From Trichobilharzia regenti (Eukaryota; Platyhelminthes; Trematoda; Strigeidida; Schistosomatidae): a stretch of DNA of 64,000 nt. The position numbers and the translations under genes are program-made. The stretch lies in the NCBI GenBank assembly GCA_944472135.2, contig OX235268.1, forward strand, positions 9,616,589 to 9,680,588, given 5' to 3'. Below, one piece after another: positions 1 to 12,589 of this stretch. Each line of letters starts with the position of its first letter. The first letter of the stretch is position 1. Under the pieces are notes generated by a model that searched no databases, had not been told where the DNA came from, and was given only the letters and a program-made list of their open reading frames with translations.

Positions 1-2095
1 ACTTACTTCATCGGATATCTAAACAGCTGTCTGGTATGCTAGGGGTTCTAAGGTATTCTGTTAACTAATGGAATCGATCACATTCAATCCAGTTGAGATT
101 CGACATTCACTTCCATTAAGTCGAATTCACTTTCAAGAAAGGCAATGTGATCTTCATTTCACGGCGAATGGTGGTTACGGCTAAATTAAAGACAGTAAAA
201 TGACTTTGATTCGCAGAATCTCAGACTCTGGGACATTTAACTGACTAGTTGGAAACAGAAAGGCGGAGAGAGCGAGAAACGCACATTATAGACTGTAATT
301 ATTATTATTAATATCATTTCTTTGTGTTCCAAGTGGAACACGCGGCTTCAGCAGTGCGTCTTCACTTCATCCTGCTGTCCGTAGTTAATTTAGGCTGAGC
401 ACACGAACCCCTATGAACTGTCATCTCCTGCTCACACGATCTCTTCCATGCCACTTTTGAACCTACTCACACCTCATCTTTCCCACTGCAAAAGAGACTG
501 CTCACTTCTATTCAGTATTCTAAGCGACAAAGTTTATTAGACCAAATTATAGAAAAGCAAACTTTAATAGCTGACTAGTACAGAATCGAGGGGATTAAAA
601 TTGAGAAGCCCTCAGAATGTAAATAATTACAAATTATATAATTATTCAACGTGTAAGTAAATGATTTTGTTAATCAATTCAACCGAATTAATATGGCGAT
701 AAGCCTAAGATAATATCAGTTTCTGGTAGATAGTTGAAAGTGATTAACACGAAGTCATGAATTCAGGTCTCGTGCTTGTTGAAACACTTTAGTGAGGTGT
801 ATCTGTAACCCTAGAGGAATTGCTTTGTGCTGATAGAATGTGACATAAAGCTTCAAACTTACTGAGATCAGGATGAATCTATTCATTGATTTTATGTACC
901 CACTGTTTGTTAGCTAACCAGTTTATCGTTTTCTTTACATACAGTTATCAGTATTTCTGATGAATGAGAAATGCCTCCGTTGCATCGAAATACCTTGAGG
1001 GAGACTGAAAAACAACAAAGTGGAATCAGCTGACTCAAATTACGCAATGAATTCGTGGTAGACGTGATGGTTCATCAATGATGAAAGCGCTTAGTAATAT
1101 ACCTAATGTGTATGATACGTTCAAAATTGTAAAGAATAAAAGTAAGGCAACTTGCATTCTAAAACGTCTTAAAAAGCTAATAAAAACCTGTAAGCAGTGG
1201 TGCAAATCATGCGTTATTATATATATACTAAATATTCACGTGAGTATCTGAAGACCTACTGGCAAAGACTGAGAGGGTGTAAACACCCTGTAGGCACTCA
1301 CTACAATATCAGGAGGAGTTAATGATATTTAAATTTTATTCATTGGCTTGACTCTAACTGGAATCTTTCAAGTTATAAGCCAGTTGTGAATAACAAGACT
1401 TAGCGTCATACTGTGTGTAATGCTTTCACCAAGAATATTCAATAGCTCAGCAATGGATTAAGTTGCAAAAAGGAAATCTGAGAGTTCCTTGTGAAAAAAT
1501 ACAGAAACCTCGGAAGGAAGCCAAAAGACCCAGAGAACAAAATCATGTGAAAATGGAAATCAGAAAGATAACAAAGTTAACATTATCAGTGTAGACAACG
1601 AGAATTTAAAACTCATTTAGCCAACTGACAGTGAATGCAGAACAATAACGGTAGCTGTCATTAATTTTCCACATTTATTCCTCATTTTTTTATCTTTCAT
1701 TAGCTTGCAATTAGTAACGGACCTGATATTTTGCACTTATAAATTATTCCTAGTAGCACATTTCGTCGTACTTAAATAAATGGATTTCAATTACTTGAAC
1801 CTCGGTGATGCTTTGGTTTTTATTACTACAATAGCCTGTGAACGATGTAACATTGCTCGGTTCTTGTTCGATTTTGGGCCCCACCACTTATTTGGGTCTA
1901 GGTACGTCTTACTGATGCAGCCGAAATAGAAATAGTTGATCCTCCTGTTTTTTCAGCTAACTGAAACCAAAGAAATTAGGGTCCAGATATTTAATAACTG
2001 AAAAATGGGAGGAACTAAATTAAGACAAGGAGAGAAAATTACACACAGAGAGAAAAAACAAATCAAAAAACTGGAGGATTAGTGAACATACCGAA

Positions 2096-3300
2096 TTAGG
2101 TCCACGATAGTTGTAAAGGCTGAACTAGTTTCCTTAGAACACAGAGTTCCGGCTTTTCGATGCATAATGCCAGAGCTTCTGCAGTACAAAAATGTCGGAG
2201 ACACAATGCCCTTGGTAGATTTATGTTTACCTTGCAAATCACTCTGAATGATAAGTCAGTTGAGATGCTGTTACAGGCATTGACGATTGAACCAGTGCCT
2301 TCTCTTAGCAGCCATGCTGGATGACGTTCTCTAACACGTTTTGATAAGACCAGCATAGAACAACCTATGTATCGAGCTCCGTAAGAGCAGGTGAACTGAT
2401 ATATACACATTGAAGTGGTCATATGCGGAAGTCTGTGCTTTCCATTGCTTGAGAGTAGTGGGCGTCTAGAGAATATCACTCTTAGAGCTGCTGCAGGAAA
2501 AGTCTTCTTCAAGGAATTGAAAATTCTTCTTTTTAAGGATATCTGCTGCTAGGTCTCACCTGAATTCCAGATTCAAGTACAGTGTTTTCTTTGGCACTGG
2601 AGTGTATTCTTCACTTCTTCGCTTTGGTTTCATGTTCTTCTCCACGAAACGCGGTGGGTATCCATTTTGAACCACGATACTTTTGAGAAATAGGAGCTCT
2701 TCTTCTAAACAGTCATCGCTACAAATTAATCTGGTACGGTTAGCTAGAGAGATGATGAGAGCTCTTTTACGGCTGATAGGTATCCAACTGTAGACGTTTG
2801 TCAGCTAGTCATTCAATATTGGTTTTCTATGGATAGATCTTTTGAGAGTTCCGTCATCTCTTCTTGTCGATTCCACGTCCAGGAATGGAATCTTTGATTC
2901 ATTTTCAACTTCCATTGTGAACCTTATTAAAGGATGGCAGTTAATAAACTCAGTAAGATAGAATTTCAATCGGAGTCATCTTGACAAACTATAAAATTGT
3001 CAACGAAGTGTGTTTTGCACAGCAGCGATCTGTTCACAGTTCATTGTATGATGCCATTTTCCACTCTGCCCATGTAGCAGTCTGCCAAAACTGGGCCAAG
3101 GGGAGAGCCTATAGCGATCCCGCCTTTCTGTCCATAGATGATGTCCTTGAATGTCAATTGTGCATTGAGTGTGCACCTTAATAACAACTCTTTCATATAT
3201 GAAGGTGGTATTCTGATACTCAGGTTTTTGTCATCCATCCTTGCTGGACTTCTGATTCTTTTCCCGCTAATGTTCCAATGGGTATTTTCCATAATTTCTT
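2096..3300 (-). mobile_element. Penelope-like element: RT and GIY-YIG, broken
   Basis: On the minus strand the RT part comes first (about 3300-2540), with GQKGGIAIGSPLGPVLAD, and then IPFLDV and a KRALI-like stretch typical of Penelope RTs. The endonuclease part follows (2512-2096), with CIYQFTC, GARYIG and LSKRVRERH, a GIY-YIG core with its Cys-rich lead. RT before GIY-YIG is the Penelope order. The catalytic Y/FVDD motif reads FVDN (2997-3008), and the frame shifts between RT segments, so this copy should be dead. The N-terminal half is missing. A match to the schistosome Perere-10/Cercyon type is plausible but unchecked. Confidence 0.8.
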
Positions 3301-3756
3301 CGGAGCCACTGTAAGCTATTATACTTTTTTATTGTGTCAAGAGATAGAAAATGTGCAAGACACGCATCTCAGCCAATTCTGAACTCCTCAACTGAATATG
3401 CGTAAACTCCCAGCAGTGAATGGCAGTTTTCTCACTGCTATTCGAACTCATCACTCATCTTTCCACACTCCAAAGCTTTATCCGCATATGTAACCTACTT
3501 ATATAAAATTAAGTAGTTCAGTATAAGTAAACAAATTATCAGGTAATGTTATGCCTACATATTTCTATTGGTACAAATGACGATGGATAAGTGACCTTGG
3601 AATAAACTGAATTCAACATACGCCTATATTTTGGTGATTAATAAAATCTGAATAAATCTGATGAAGAAGCTATAGCTTACACACCGCAAAGTTAAAAAAC
3701 CTTGTTGAAATTTTTTTCTTAATCACTATGGGACTCATTTAAATAATTGTTTTTTC

Positions 3757-3933
3757 GATTACAGCTTGATTCCACACCGTATTTTTGGTACAAGTATGGA
3801 ATTTTCAGCGTGGATGCCGGTAGCCTAAAATTTGCAGGCCGAACATAGACATCAGGTGTGCGTTAGTGAGGGCTCGAACCCCGGACCATCTGCATGGACG
3901 CCGAGAGTCCTAACCACTGTGCCACCAACGCAC
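3757..3933 (-). repeat. tRNA-derived SINE, copy 1
   Basis: On the minus strand it starts GTGCGTTGGTGGCACAGTGG (A box) with a B box GGGTTCGAGCCC about 40 nt later. A body of about 100 nt follows, ending near GTGTGGAATCAAGCTGTAATC. Three more copies lie at 31688, 61003 and 63121. Confidence 0.8.
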
Positions 3934-4145
3934 AAAATACTCCGTCGGAAGACAGAACTGAAAAACATGAGACAAGACTCATTGTATTGTGCCTCTCCAC
4001 GGAAATCTTTAGTAAAAGGCGAAAGATTTATCCGCAAATGAGGAGACACCAGAGTTGAAATGGTCAAATTTTAACAAAAACTCAAAGAACGTTCAGTCAA
4101 TCTTAGGAGGTTATTATTATTACTTCTTAAATTCAACTTGTCATA

Positions 4146-4409
4146 TCACAGCGGGCAAGCGAATGATAGTTGTTGATTTCCGTTGCCTTCTGTCTGTAAG
4201 CAAGATAAACTGATTACTCTTTGAGAGATAGTTATCGCACTCATTATTGCACCACTATTGCCTTTTCGCAAACATGCTGGATAATGTTCTTGAATCTTCT
4301 TGGACAGCGTGGGCATTGAAAGACCGATATACCTGGCTCCAAAGCACCACGTGAACTGATTAACGGACATAGAAGTGGTTAGCTGCGCGATCTTGTCCTT
4401 CGTTAACAC
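4146..4409 (-). mobile_element. Second Penelope GIY-YIG fragment
   Basis: Minus-strand frame with VNQFTWCFGARYIGLS and LSKKIQEHYPACL, the same GIY-YIG core as the 2096-2512 copy but clearly diverged. The first Cys of the Cys pair is replaced (SVNQFTW). Only about 87 codons remain, with no RT next to it. A different, older insertion in the same family. Confidence 0.7.
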
Positions 4410-5399
4410 AAATTTTTGTGAAAACTCATCACATTTGTTACTACTCTAATTCCATTAACCCCCAATTTTCTTGACCGTTTTGGTATTATGTAACTACAAT
4501 TAACAATCTTCACATAATAAATTGAAATAACCAAAACCAAATGTATTAATGGTTGACAAACTAAATGTACATATGCATACAAAAGAACAAATATTTACAT
4601 GAGATTGCACAGATAAGAAAATGAATTCAAAGAAAAGCCAACTTTCGCTGAACTACGTGTTATAGTTTCATTCTAATTTCTATCATGAAAACCTCACTCA
4701 CGCTTGATGGCTGACTGTCTGGCTGCCTGGTTGGCTGGTTGGCTCTTTTCTCTCCCAATTCAAATGTCCTCGATAAGATACAGACCACTGAACCTCACTG
4801 CGCTGTCATCAGCATCATCTCACTACTCACAGTGACCACTAGCACTGTCACCATGCCGTCACTGCAGACTGAGTAGATCAACCAGTCCACCAACTGTTGA
4901 GGATTACAACCAGCAAACAAGATGTAATTATTAATCAGATTACTAAGCAAACGGGTAATCATAATAATAATAATATTAACAACAACGGTACTAATAAGTG
5001 TAACTATTCCTATTTGAGAAATCACAATGTTGGTTTTCAAGTTTCTTTTAACAGCAATATGGTAATGATAATATCGATAACCATAGCATTCAGAGAATGG
5101 TTTTTAAAAAAATTCTTTTATGAACTTCTAACACTTTTACGTAAACTTCAGATGATCAATTTCTTTTCGACGTCTTTCTATAGTTATATAATTTTTTATG
5201 CAGAAATTTCTTCTGTTTTATACGAGTGATTTTACCTGGTCACTATACAGGATTGTGTGCCAGAGACATTCTCATGTTATCATATTCATAGCTTGGTAAT
5301 AACTAAAATTCAGCCAATGTCTAGATATTTTGAAAATGTTTGAAGATATATCGATATATTTACATATAAGTTGAATGACTGATTTAAATTTAGGTAGAA

Positions 5400-6290
5400 T
5401 TTAACCTCTGTAGTCGCTCTATTTTTTTATTTCTCCCTTAGGTCCCTACTTGAACATAGGGCTTCAACTGCACGTCTCTATCTGCTTCTGTCTACATCTG
5501 TAATTTTCACCTCCATACTGTTTCAACTCCTCTTTACACGATCTCCTCCATGTCGCCCTTGCACCGACGACCCACTCGCCGCGTTGACGTTTGTATTGAA
5601 AATCCGACCGAATTTTGTTGTTGATGCTGGCTGAGTGACGAAGATTTCCAGATTGGTTTCAGGTTGATGAATGTGTGTGTTTCTCGCCTTCCCGATTCTC
5701 CCTCGATTTGACATCCTTGTTCATTGAGACAATGCTCAATGCTACATAAGTGAATGAAGTAAGCTCTTTCAAATCCCTACCGTTGATGTTGATTGACGGT
5801 GGATGTTGATGTTGTAGTTGTTGTTGGTTGATTATTTCATTACCTCCGCCTTGTCATTGTTCACATGGAGTCCTGTCTTCGCTGGCTGCTTCTTCGACCA
5901 GTTTGTCGATTGTCGCTTGTAAGTCTTCGATCTCGTGTGACATCAAACATATATCATCCACGCGCGTAATCCAGGTCTTCTAGGTTCTTCACGTCGGTCG
6001 GTCTAGGATATCCCTATCTTCTCGTTTCCTGCTGTCTGACGCATAGTCCAGTCCACCACATTTAGGAATATCATTGGTGATAATAAGCACTCTTGTGCGA
6101 CTCCTGTGTTTACTCAAGACGCCTTGATGAGTTTCCCGTTGCGGATCACTTGACGTGTGCCGTTGTCATACGGCTGTTGGATAGGGTTGATGACTATTTG
6201 GAGTACGCCATACTACTCGAGTAGTTTCGAAATTGCTTCACGGTCAACGCTGTCAAAGGCCTTCTCGAAGTCTCCAAAGTTGAAGTAGGA
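5400..6290 (-). mobile_element. RTE-clade retrotransposon 3' part in block A
   Basis: The minus strand matches the 3' part of the element at 33366-34450, including the tail near 5410-5425 and the TM-less C-terminal region. The region before the FADD-type motif (about 5940-5990) reads LDYA then DDICLMSHE after a 4-nt insertion. About 280 nt present in A' is deleted here. The break at about 6290 joins a plus-strand RTE piece. Confidence 0.7.
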
Positions 6291-7512
6291 GAGCAAGGTA
6301 CCTGCAGATTGGAAGAAAGGCTACGTATTCAAACTGCTAAAGAAAGGAGACTTGAGTCAATACAGGACTTAGAACAGGCTGGATGCAGAAGAAAAATGTC
6401 ATGCATCCATCAGATCGGAACACTACGTTTTATCACTTAACAGAGCTTGGAATGGCACTCAGCTCTCTATCTCAACTTCATCGACTATGAATATGCATTC
6501 GACAGCGACGATCGAGAGGTGATTTGGAAACCACTTTGCTGTTACGGGGTGCCGCTAACAAATACACGTCTCACTCAGAATTTGTACGACAATACTGCCA
6601 AGTAATCCACAATGGGAAACTCACGGCATCTTTGAAGTGAAGACAGGAGTAAGGTAAGGCTGGCTGCATACTATCTCCAATAATTTTCCTGATTGCGATA
6701 GACTGAATAATGTGACAGGCAACGAGTAACGGGGAAACAGGCATAAAATGGATTCACACATAAAGCTTAGAGAATCTGAATTTTTCTGATGCTATATATC
6801 TGATTTCCCACAAACTGGAAGATGTGCAGGTGAAAAGCAACAAGTTGGCAGCAGAAGTACCAAAGATAGGATTTCAGGTGAATATGGAAAAAGTAGAGGA
6901 AGCAACGTCCCTTAACTACCCGAGAAGCATCGTGTCGACTACAGGCAGAACTGATGACGACATCAAAAGGAGGGCCGGGAATGAAATCTCAGCTTTTATT
7001 TCTCTCAAGTCTGAGTTATGTCAACGGAAATCATCATAAAAAACAATATAAGGATTTTCACCTCCACTTTGAAGTCATTGCTACTATAGAGATCTGAGAC
7101 TTGGCGCTGCGTGTTCGGGGCCACTACAAACAAACTACAAACCCTAATAAACAGCTGTCTTTACTCAAAACTCAACATCAGATGGCCAGACAATTTCAGC
7201 AACAACCCAGCAGGAATCGACTGTGCAACAAATATGCAGGAAGAAATGGAGGAGGTGGATTGGCCATACTCTGAGAAACCACCAAGTGACATCACACACC
7301 AGGTCGTTTCTCGGGTAGAACCCGAACGGAAAGAGGCGAGTTGGTGGTGAGTTGAGGATGACATGGTGGGAATTAAGTGAACGGGAGATGAAAGCATACG
7401 TGCAAACGTGGAGCCAGGTAAAATCGTTGGCAGAGAACCGAACGCAATGGAGAATTCCGGCTGAAGCCCAATGCTCCTCCAGGAACTAGAGGAAACAATA
7501 ATAATAATAATT
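6291..7512 (+). mobile_element. RTE-clade retrotransposon 3' half, degenerate
   Basis: The plus strand reads VPADWKKGYVFKLLKKGDLS, then DYEYAFDSDDREVIWK (the D-F-E-K-A-F-D-S motif) and GVR-LLSP-like remains. The C-terminal region follows (7111-7350: LNIRWPDNFSN, EVDWPYSEKPPSDITHQ). It ends in an AAT-repeat tail at 7497-7510, as RTE elements often do. Many frame breaks. Confidence 0.7.
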
Positions 7513-7702
7513 CTTTGGGAGCTGTCAACAGTGAGCTCTGGCTCTAGGTTTCGTGGTAGTAGAAACCATCACATAGCTGTATCCAGGTGAATAAACATAG
7601 CACGGTCATATGAGCTCATGGTTACATGGTTCGTGGATTGTTTCCAGCTGGCTTCAAACAGAATTTTTCAGTTGCAAACACGTTTCAGATTTTATGCAAG
7701 GA

Positions 7703-8487
7703 GAAAACTTGGGCACTGTGGTAGAGTTTAATTCTATTATGGAAAAAATTTTATTTCGATAAAATCACACAGTGCCATACAGTATTATTTACTGATGACG
7801 TTTCGAGCACAAAATATTTCTCATATGATTATGGGCAAGAATTGATATTGACATTGGTATTGATAGGGCCTGTTGTGAATTGTTCAAATATCAAGAGTTG
7901 TAGGCGAGCGCCATGATGACCAGCCACTTTACAAATTGGTCAGTCGATGCTACAAATTAAAATGCGATTATTTTTGAAAATGACACCTATACTCCTTTAT
8001 TAGAACAGCTTGAATGGAAGTCTGTACTTCTATATTATAATTCTCAAAGGAGTTTTACACTGACTGTTCCTGAAAATACTTACACATTAGTAAGTACTTG
8101 GAATAATTGCAAAACAAAGTTCACAGACTTTTCACGTGACTAAAAGAATTTGGAATAGCTGACAGCCTTTGTTGCTTCGATGATGAAGTTCAGATCGGTA
8201 GAGGTGAAAAGCAGCAAGGAACCCGATCGCCCAATGAATACCATGTAGAAAATGGAGACGGACTTAGTTGAGTCTGATGGGAACATGATGTGGCAATGTG
8301 CACCAAGTATTTCAAAGAAAACTATAAAACTCAAGTTTCGAAGTCGTGCGATTACAATCGATATGATTATGAACAATAAATTTTGATCGAAACTTTGTCA
8401 TCCCGTACACAATAATGTTTCACCGTGTGATATATCTAACCAGCAAACTAATATGAAATTACTTACTACCACAGTGCCCACGTTTTA
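7703..8487. mobile_element. TIR-bounded non-autonomous DNA element
   Basis: TGGGCACTGTGGTAG at 7710-7724 is mirrored by CTACCACAGTGCCCA near 8466-8480. With one mismatch the pairing extends outward through AAAAC/GTTTT. I see no clear target-site duplication. Inside, about 8160-8250, a short frame reads FDDEVQIGRGEKQQG, faintly like an IS1595/Merlin transposase. That link is weak, and the family is open. Confidence 0.45.
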
Positions 8488-10490
8488 CACATACATCAAT
8501 CATTTCTTCCTGATTCAAGGAATATAAGGTACAAATGTTTTTCCCAATGACCGAAAGAGAGCGAAAGTATTCATGACGATTTATATTCTTCCTCAAATTA
8601 CCTGTAGATTTTATTCAAAATCGAAATCCCCAAGCCTGAGAATCGACATTAGGATTATAGAGTTTTCAAATTCTCTGACTTTTACTCGCGAGTGGTTGAA
8701 CTAGAAAAGTGAAGACTTTATAAACAGGATAATCCAAAAGAATTATCCTCAAAGTGAAACAATAAAAATAATGAAAGGAACAAAACAAATAGTTCGGGGA
8801 AGAGTCACACTTTGGCGAGTTCATCTTCTTAGACTTCTCTAAATATGAGGATATTAGGAAAACCAATGAGTTGTCATAATCATGCATGTATCAAATTGAC
8901 ACAAGTTGAAATTCATAAGGCATTGCTTCTGCTCACCGTAACTGCATTGTCCACATGGTCTTCTTCTAATGTGAAGGTCCTGGATTCAAACAAATGTGCC
9001 GAAAAGTCCGAAACTAGATTTAACAGCTATTCAATTCACCCAACTTTCCCAACGTTTCTCTAAATCATGACAGCTTGTGACCCAATCCATAATAATAAGT
9101 GTGTGGTGATTCGAATTAGTGTTTCGGAGTCATATATTCAGTAAAATGATAGGTGTATAATTATTATTCTCATCTGTTCATTTGAGATACTGAAGCACAT
9201 TGACATTTCTCCCTTTCATCTACGCCCCATATCAGCTAGGTCAAAGATGTTCGCAGCCTTCATCGATTCAAGGGTTGGTTCGGCGATGGATTCCATTCAG
9301 TGGTCTACTCAGTGTATGTGAGATCCACCTCCGATTTCTCCTGGATAACCATGAGGTGATACGTTGTAAGTAGGTGAAAGGCTTATTTATTATAAACATT
9401 GGATCTTCAGTGTGGATCGAAAGCGACTGTTGAAGAAATCTGGAAACGCTTTTGGTGACTGGCACACCATGTCTGTGTTCCATGTAGAAGGACTAACTGG
9501 TTTCTGGTGTTATTGCTAAAGATCTGGTTCCTGTTCGTTATGCTGAAGAACCCAGACGCCCATACAGATTTCGGATTCGTTTCAGTTCTGAGTTGAGAAT
9601 AGAGTTTTCAGCATCAAAGAATTATCAACCGTGGTGTTAATTTCACGGGTTTGAAGGGTTGCCTCCACTTTTAATCCTCCCTCATTGGAAAGCTCACTAC
9701 TGGCTGGTGAACCGTACAAAGTTTAGAAGTGACTTTGCTTGTAAGTTGCGATTAAAAGGAGTAATTTTACGTTGATGCACCGGCTTTTCTCCGTTGGCTG
9801 CGGTTTCAAACTTCAAATCAAATCTGTGGATTACAACACGAACTCACTCTAACTTCTTTGCAAGTGGACTACATATGCATGCCAGTCAGGACAAGTCAGT
9901 AGTCGAACTGTATCATCTCCCAGTTATTCTCAGTGTCCTGAATGATATTTCACACAGCATGGTGCACATAGAAAGACGACGAACATACTCCCAGACGAAT
10001 CTGAATTTTCTGAAGAAAAGAAACTACAGAGAACCGACTAATGTGGCCAACCGACCAAATTTCATCTCTCACTCCATCCAATTGTTCAATGTTCAGAATC
10101 CGAAGTTCCTGAACCTGTATCTGGGTTCAGAGAACTATGGTTAACACGCAGAACACTGTGCACAATCACTGACCCGGAATAACAGAAAACGGAATGAGAG
10201 TACAATTGTTTATTCCATGTACGAAGTCTGAAAATGACGTCAATAAAATGTACGATGATACTCTTGATCGTGTTTCCCCAGTCCTCTCCCAAGCAGCATA
10301 CGACTAAGCAACATTAACCATTACTGTCTCCCTCAAAAATGGGATCGGTTCAAATAAATATTCAGTCTTCACTGATATTGACACTAGTTGTGTCAGGTTC
10401 CCCTTATAATCCAACAGAGAAATTGTTGGCTGATGTTCTGAGAATTGTAGGGAAATATGTATGGATGTACTGGCTTCGTTTTATTTTTCT
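8488..10490. other. No recognisable gene
   Basis: Short ORFs only (up to 116 codons at 9794-10144). None has a recognisable motif or a start context I trust. Probably old repeat-derived or non-coding sequence. Confidence 0.4.
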
Positions 10491-10499
10491 GTTGATCAA

Positions 10500-10830
10500 T
10501 AGGATAAAATAACCGCGCTGGGTGACATCGCGCGTCAAGCCCTCGAGTGGAATCGGAAAGTGAAGCGCCGTGTGGGACGTCCAGGGTGACATGGAGGAGA
10601 TCGTGTGAAGAAAAGTTAAAACAGTATGGACTAACATCTCACGAATATCCTGGGGGAATCGGAGGTGGTTTAGGTACACACACAGCAAACCACTAAATGA
10701 AATCCACTGCCCGACCAGCCTTTGAGACGATGAAGGCTTCTGACAATGGTGGACCCAAATGACATGGGTTTTAGATGAAAGAGAGAAATCGCCATGTGCT
10801 GCTGGAACCCAAAGGAATAGAAGAGAATAT
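10500..10830 (+). mobile_element. RTE 3'-end debris
   Basis: The plus strand has remains of the RTE C-terminal stretch (tract with CALEWN-, GAPCGTSRVTWRRSCEE-like reading) and a following tail segment. Too decayed to set borders. Confidence 0.4.
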
Positions 10831-11329
10831 TTACATTATGTTAGGTATAATCACAATTACAAGCTTGTTGTGTCCTATCAATTTGTTTCGTTCTTTCCAT
10901 TATGGTTGTTGTCCTTTTCGAGACGTATAGCCTTTGACATTCCTTTGTTAATGAAATGGGTGCTTTCTATCTCAACTACTCATGAGTAAAAAAACGCCAA
11001 TTGCAAAATTTACAGAGATGTGTTTTGTATTATAACTGGGCCTTAACTGGGCTTTCATGTTTGAACAATCAATTGGCCTCAACTTCCAGTACGCTCGATG
11101 TGTTTCCTGTCCTCCTCGGACATGCTCCATGTTAGTCAGGCGTCTACTTGGAGCATATTCATTCCATCTTGATTTTCATCTGGCTACTAGGTGTATATGC
11201 TATTTTGCTTTGAAAAGCGATCAACGAAAGAGAATACACCAGAAACATATTCCTCTAGGATGACGGAAAGCGTACGATGAGTTATTTGGTTGAAGTTAGT
11301 TGGAGAATCTTATTTTGGCACAAATGTGA

Positions 11330-11800
11330 AGTCAGTTCTTCTACATTGGTCAGATACTTCGCTATAGCATCACAAAAAGCATTCCCAACAGACCACTGTA
11401 GAATTTAATCGACAACTGCCTTCCTTCTTTATTGAAGGTCTAATGGCCGTCTGGCCAGAACGAATAAGCAAGAAGAGACTCTGTAAATAAAGCAATGAAG
11501 AACCCATTGCTCAACAATTATGCAGAATAACATGGAGGTGAATTGAGCACACACTAAGGATGACATCAAATAACGTCGCACACCAGCTCATCACTCAGCT
11601 GGAAGCCAAATAAGAAACGACAAGTTTATCTTTAGTGCGAGACTGAAATGGGGGAGATCGTTCGAAGGAGGGCGATAACCGTTTATCAGCAATCGTGGAC
11701 GCCGTCGGAATGTGGAGAATAAAAAAGAACAATATTGTGAAGCGTTGTTGGTGCCCTATGTTCCACTCGGAGACTAAACGGGACAATAATCCAGACTCCG
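11330..11800 (+). mobile_element. RTE C-terminal debris
   Basis: Plus-strand reading AVWPERISKKRLC then ITWR-IEHTLRMTSNNVAHQ, followed by ECGE and VVGALCSTRR, in the order of the RTE C-terminus (RWPE, W-WIGHTLR, ALCST). It lies just left of the B1 block. Confidence 0.5.
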
Positions 11801-12589
11801 TGTCACATGATGGGGTATTCGGAAATATTACCACAGAGCTCTTCATGCCGCCGGTGACTATCTGCAGGAGAACAGTTGATGTCACTTAATGTTTCATCGA
11901 TGTACACCTAGTTAACATCTTCCTTTGAATTTTTGGGTTTTAATGTTGATGTCTTGTTTACTTGCATTGTTCTGAAAATTGAAATCACCCCACTCCTCTC
12001 TTTGATATCCTGGAGGTCACACAACATACTACATACCTGTTCCTCGCAGTATTACCCACCTTATTTATAAGCAGTTAACTGATAGAACAGATATTCCGAA
12101 AAAATGTCTCAATAAATTAATAATGGTTCATTCTTCATTGGTAGCTGAATAATTACACAACGCATTTCTATCTCATGGATATTTGCTCGAGATGAAGGAA
12201 GGATAAAATAATGACGATTATTATTATTAGCAAGAAACTTCAAACGTACTAGGTAAGTGTTACTATGTGTGTAGAGCACCCAAAAAAAGTCAAAACTTCC
12301 AGATCAGATGTGTGCAGTATTGTCCGGCATCCAGAAATAAACTCTTCATAGTGACTAAACATCAGTCACTATTCATTTTGTTGTTTACATTGTTTAGTAT
12401 ATTACAGTTGAGCCGCTCCCTCTGAAGGTCATTGGTGAAACTCTGATGTTGCTTGTTATTATGCATCTACTGGAAATGTGTTGATTGGGCGCTGATTTTG
12501 AGATCTGTGCAGATTTATGATCCTGAAACGACGAAGTTCATTGTGACATCATGAACAATGTGTTCACGAATTTCTACTGATTGACGATT

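Larger units (their letters stand above)
1..5570. repeat. Duplicated block A (left copy)
   Basis: From base 1, this block matches the sequence starting at 27932, at a constant offset of 27931 through at least 4409, with only scattered substitutions and small indels. The offset then drifts slightly (A' has about 19 extra nt near 33065). It ends in the shared 3' part of an RTE element. Since base 1 already matches, the true left edge lies outside the window. Positions 1-2095 hold no gene I can recognise. Confidence 0.95.

Noticed and set aside
9794..10144. 116-codon ORF without recognised domain
   Set aside because: Composition like random AT-rich sequence, no splice or homology support.
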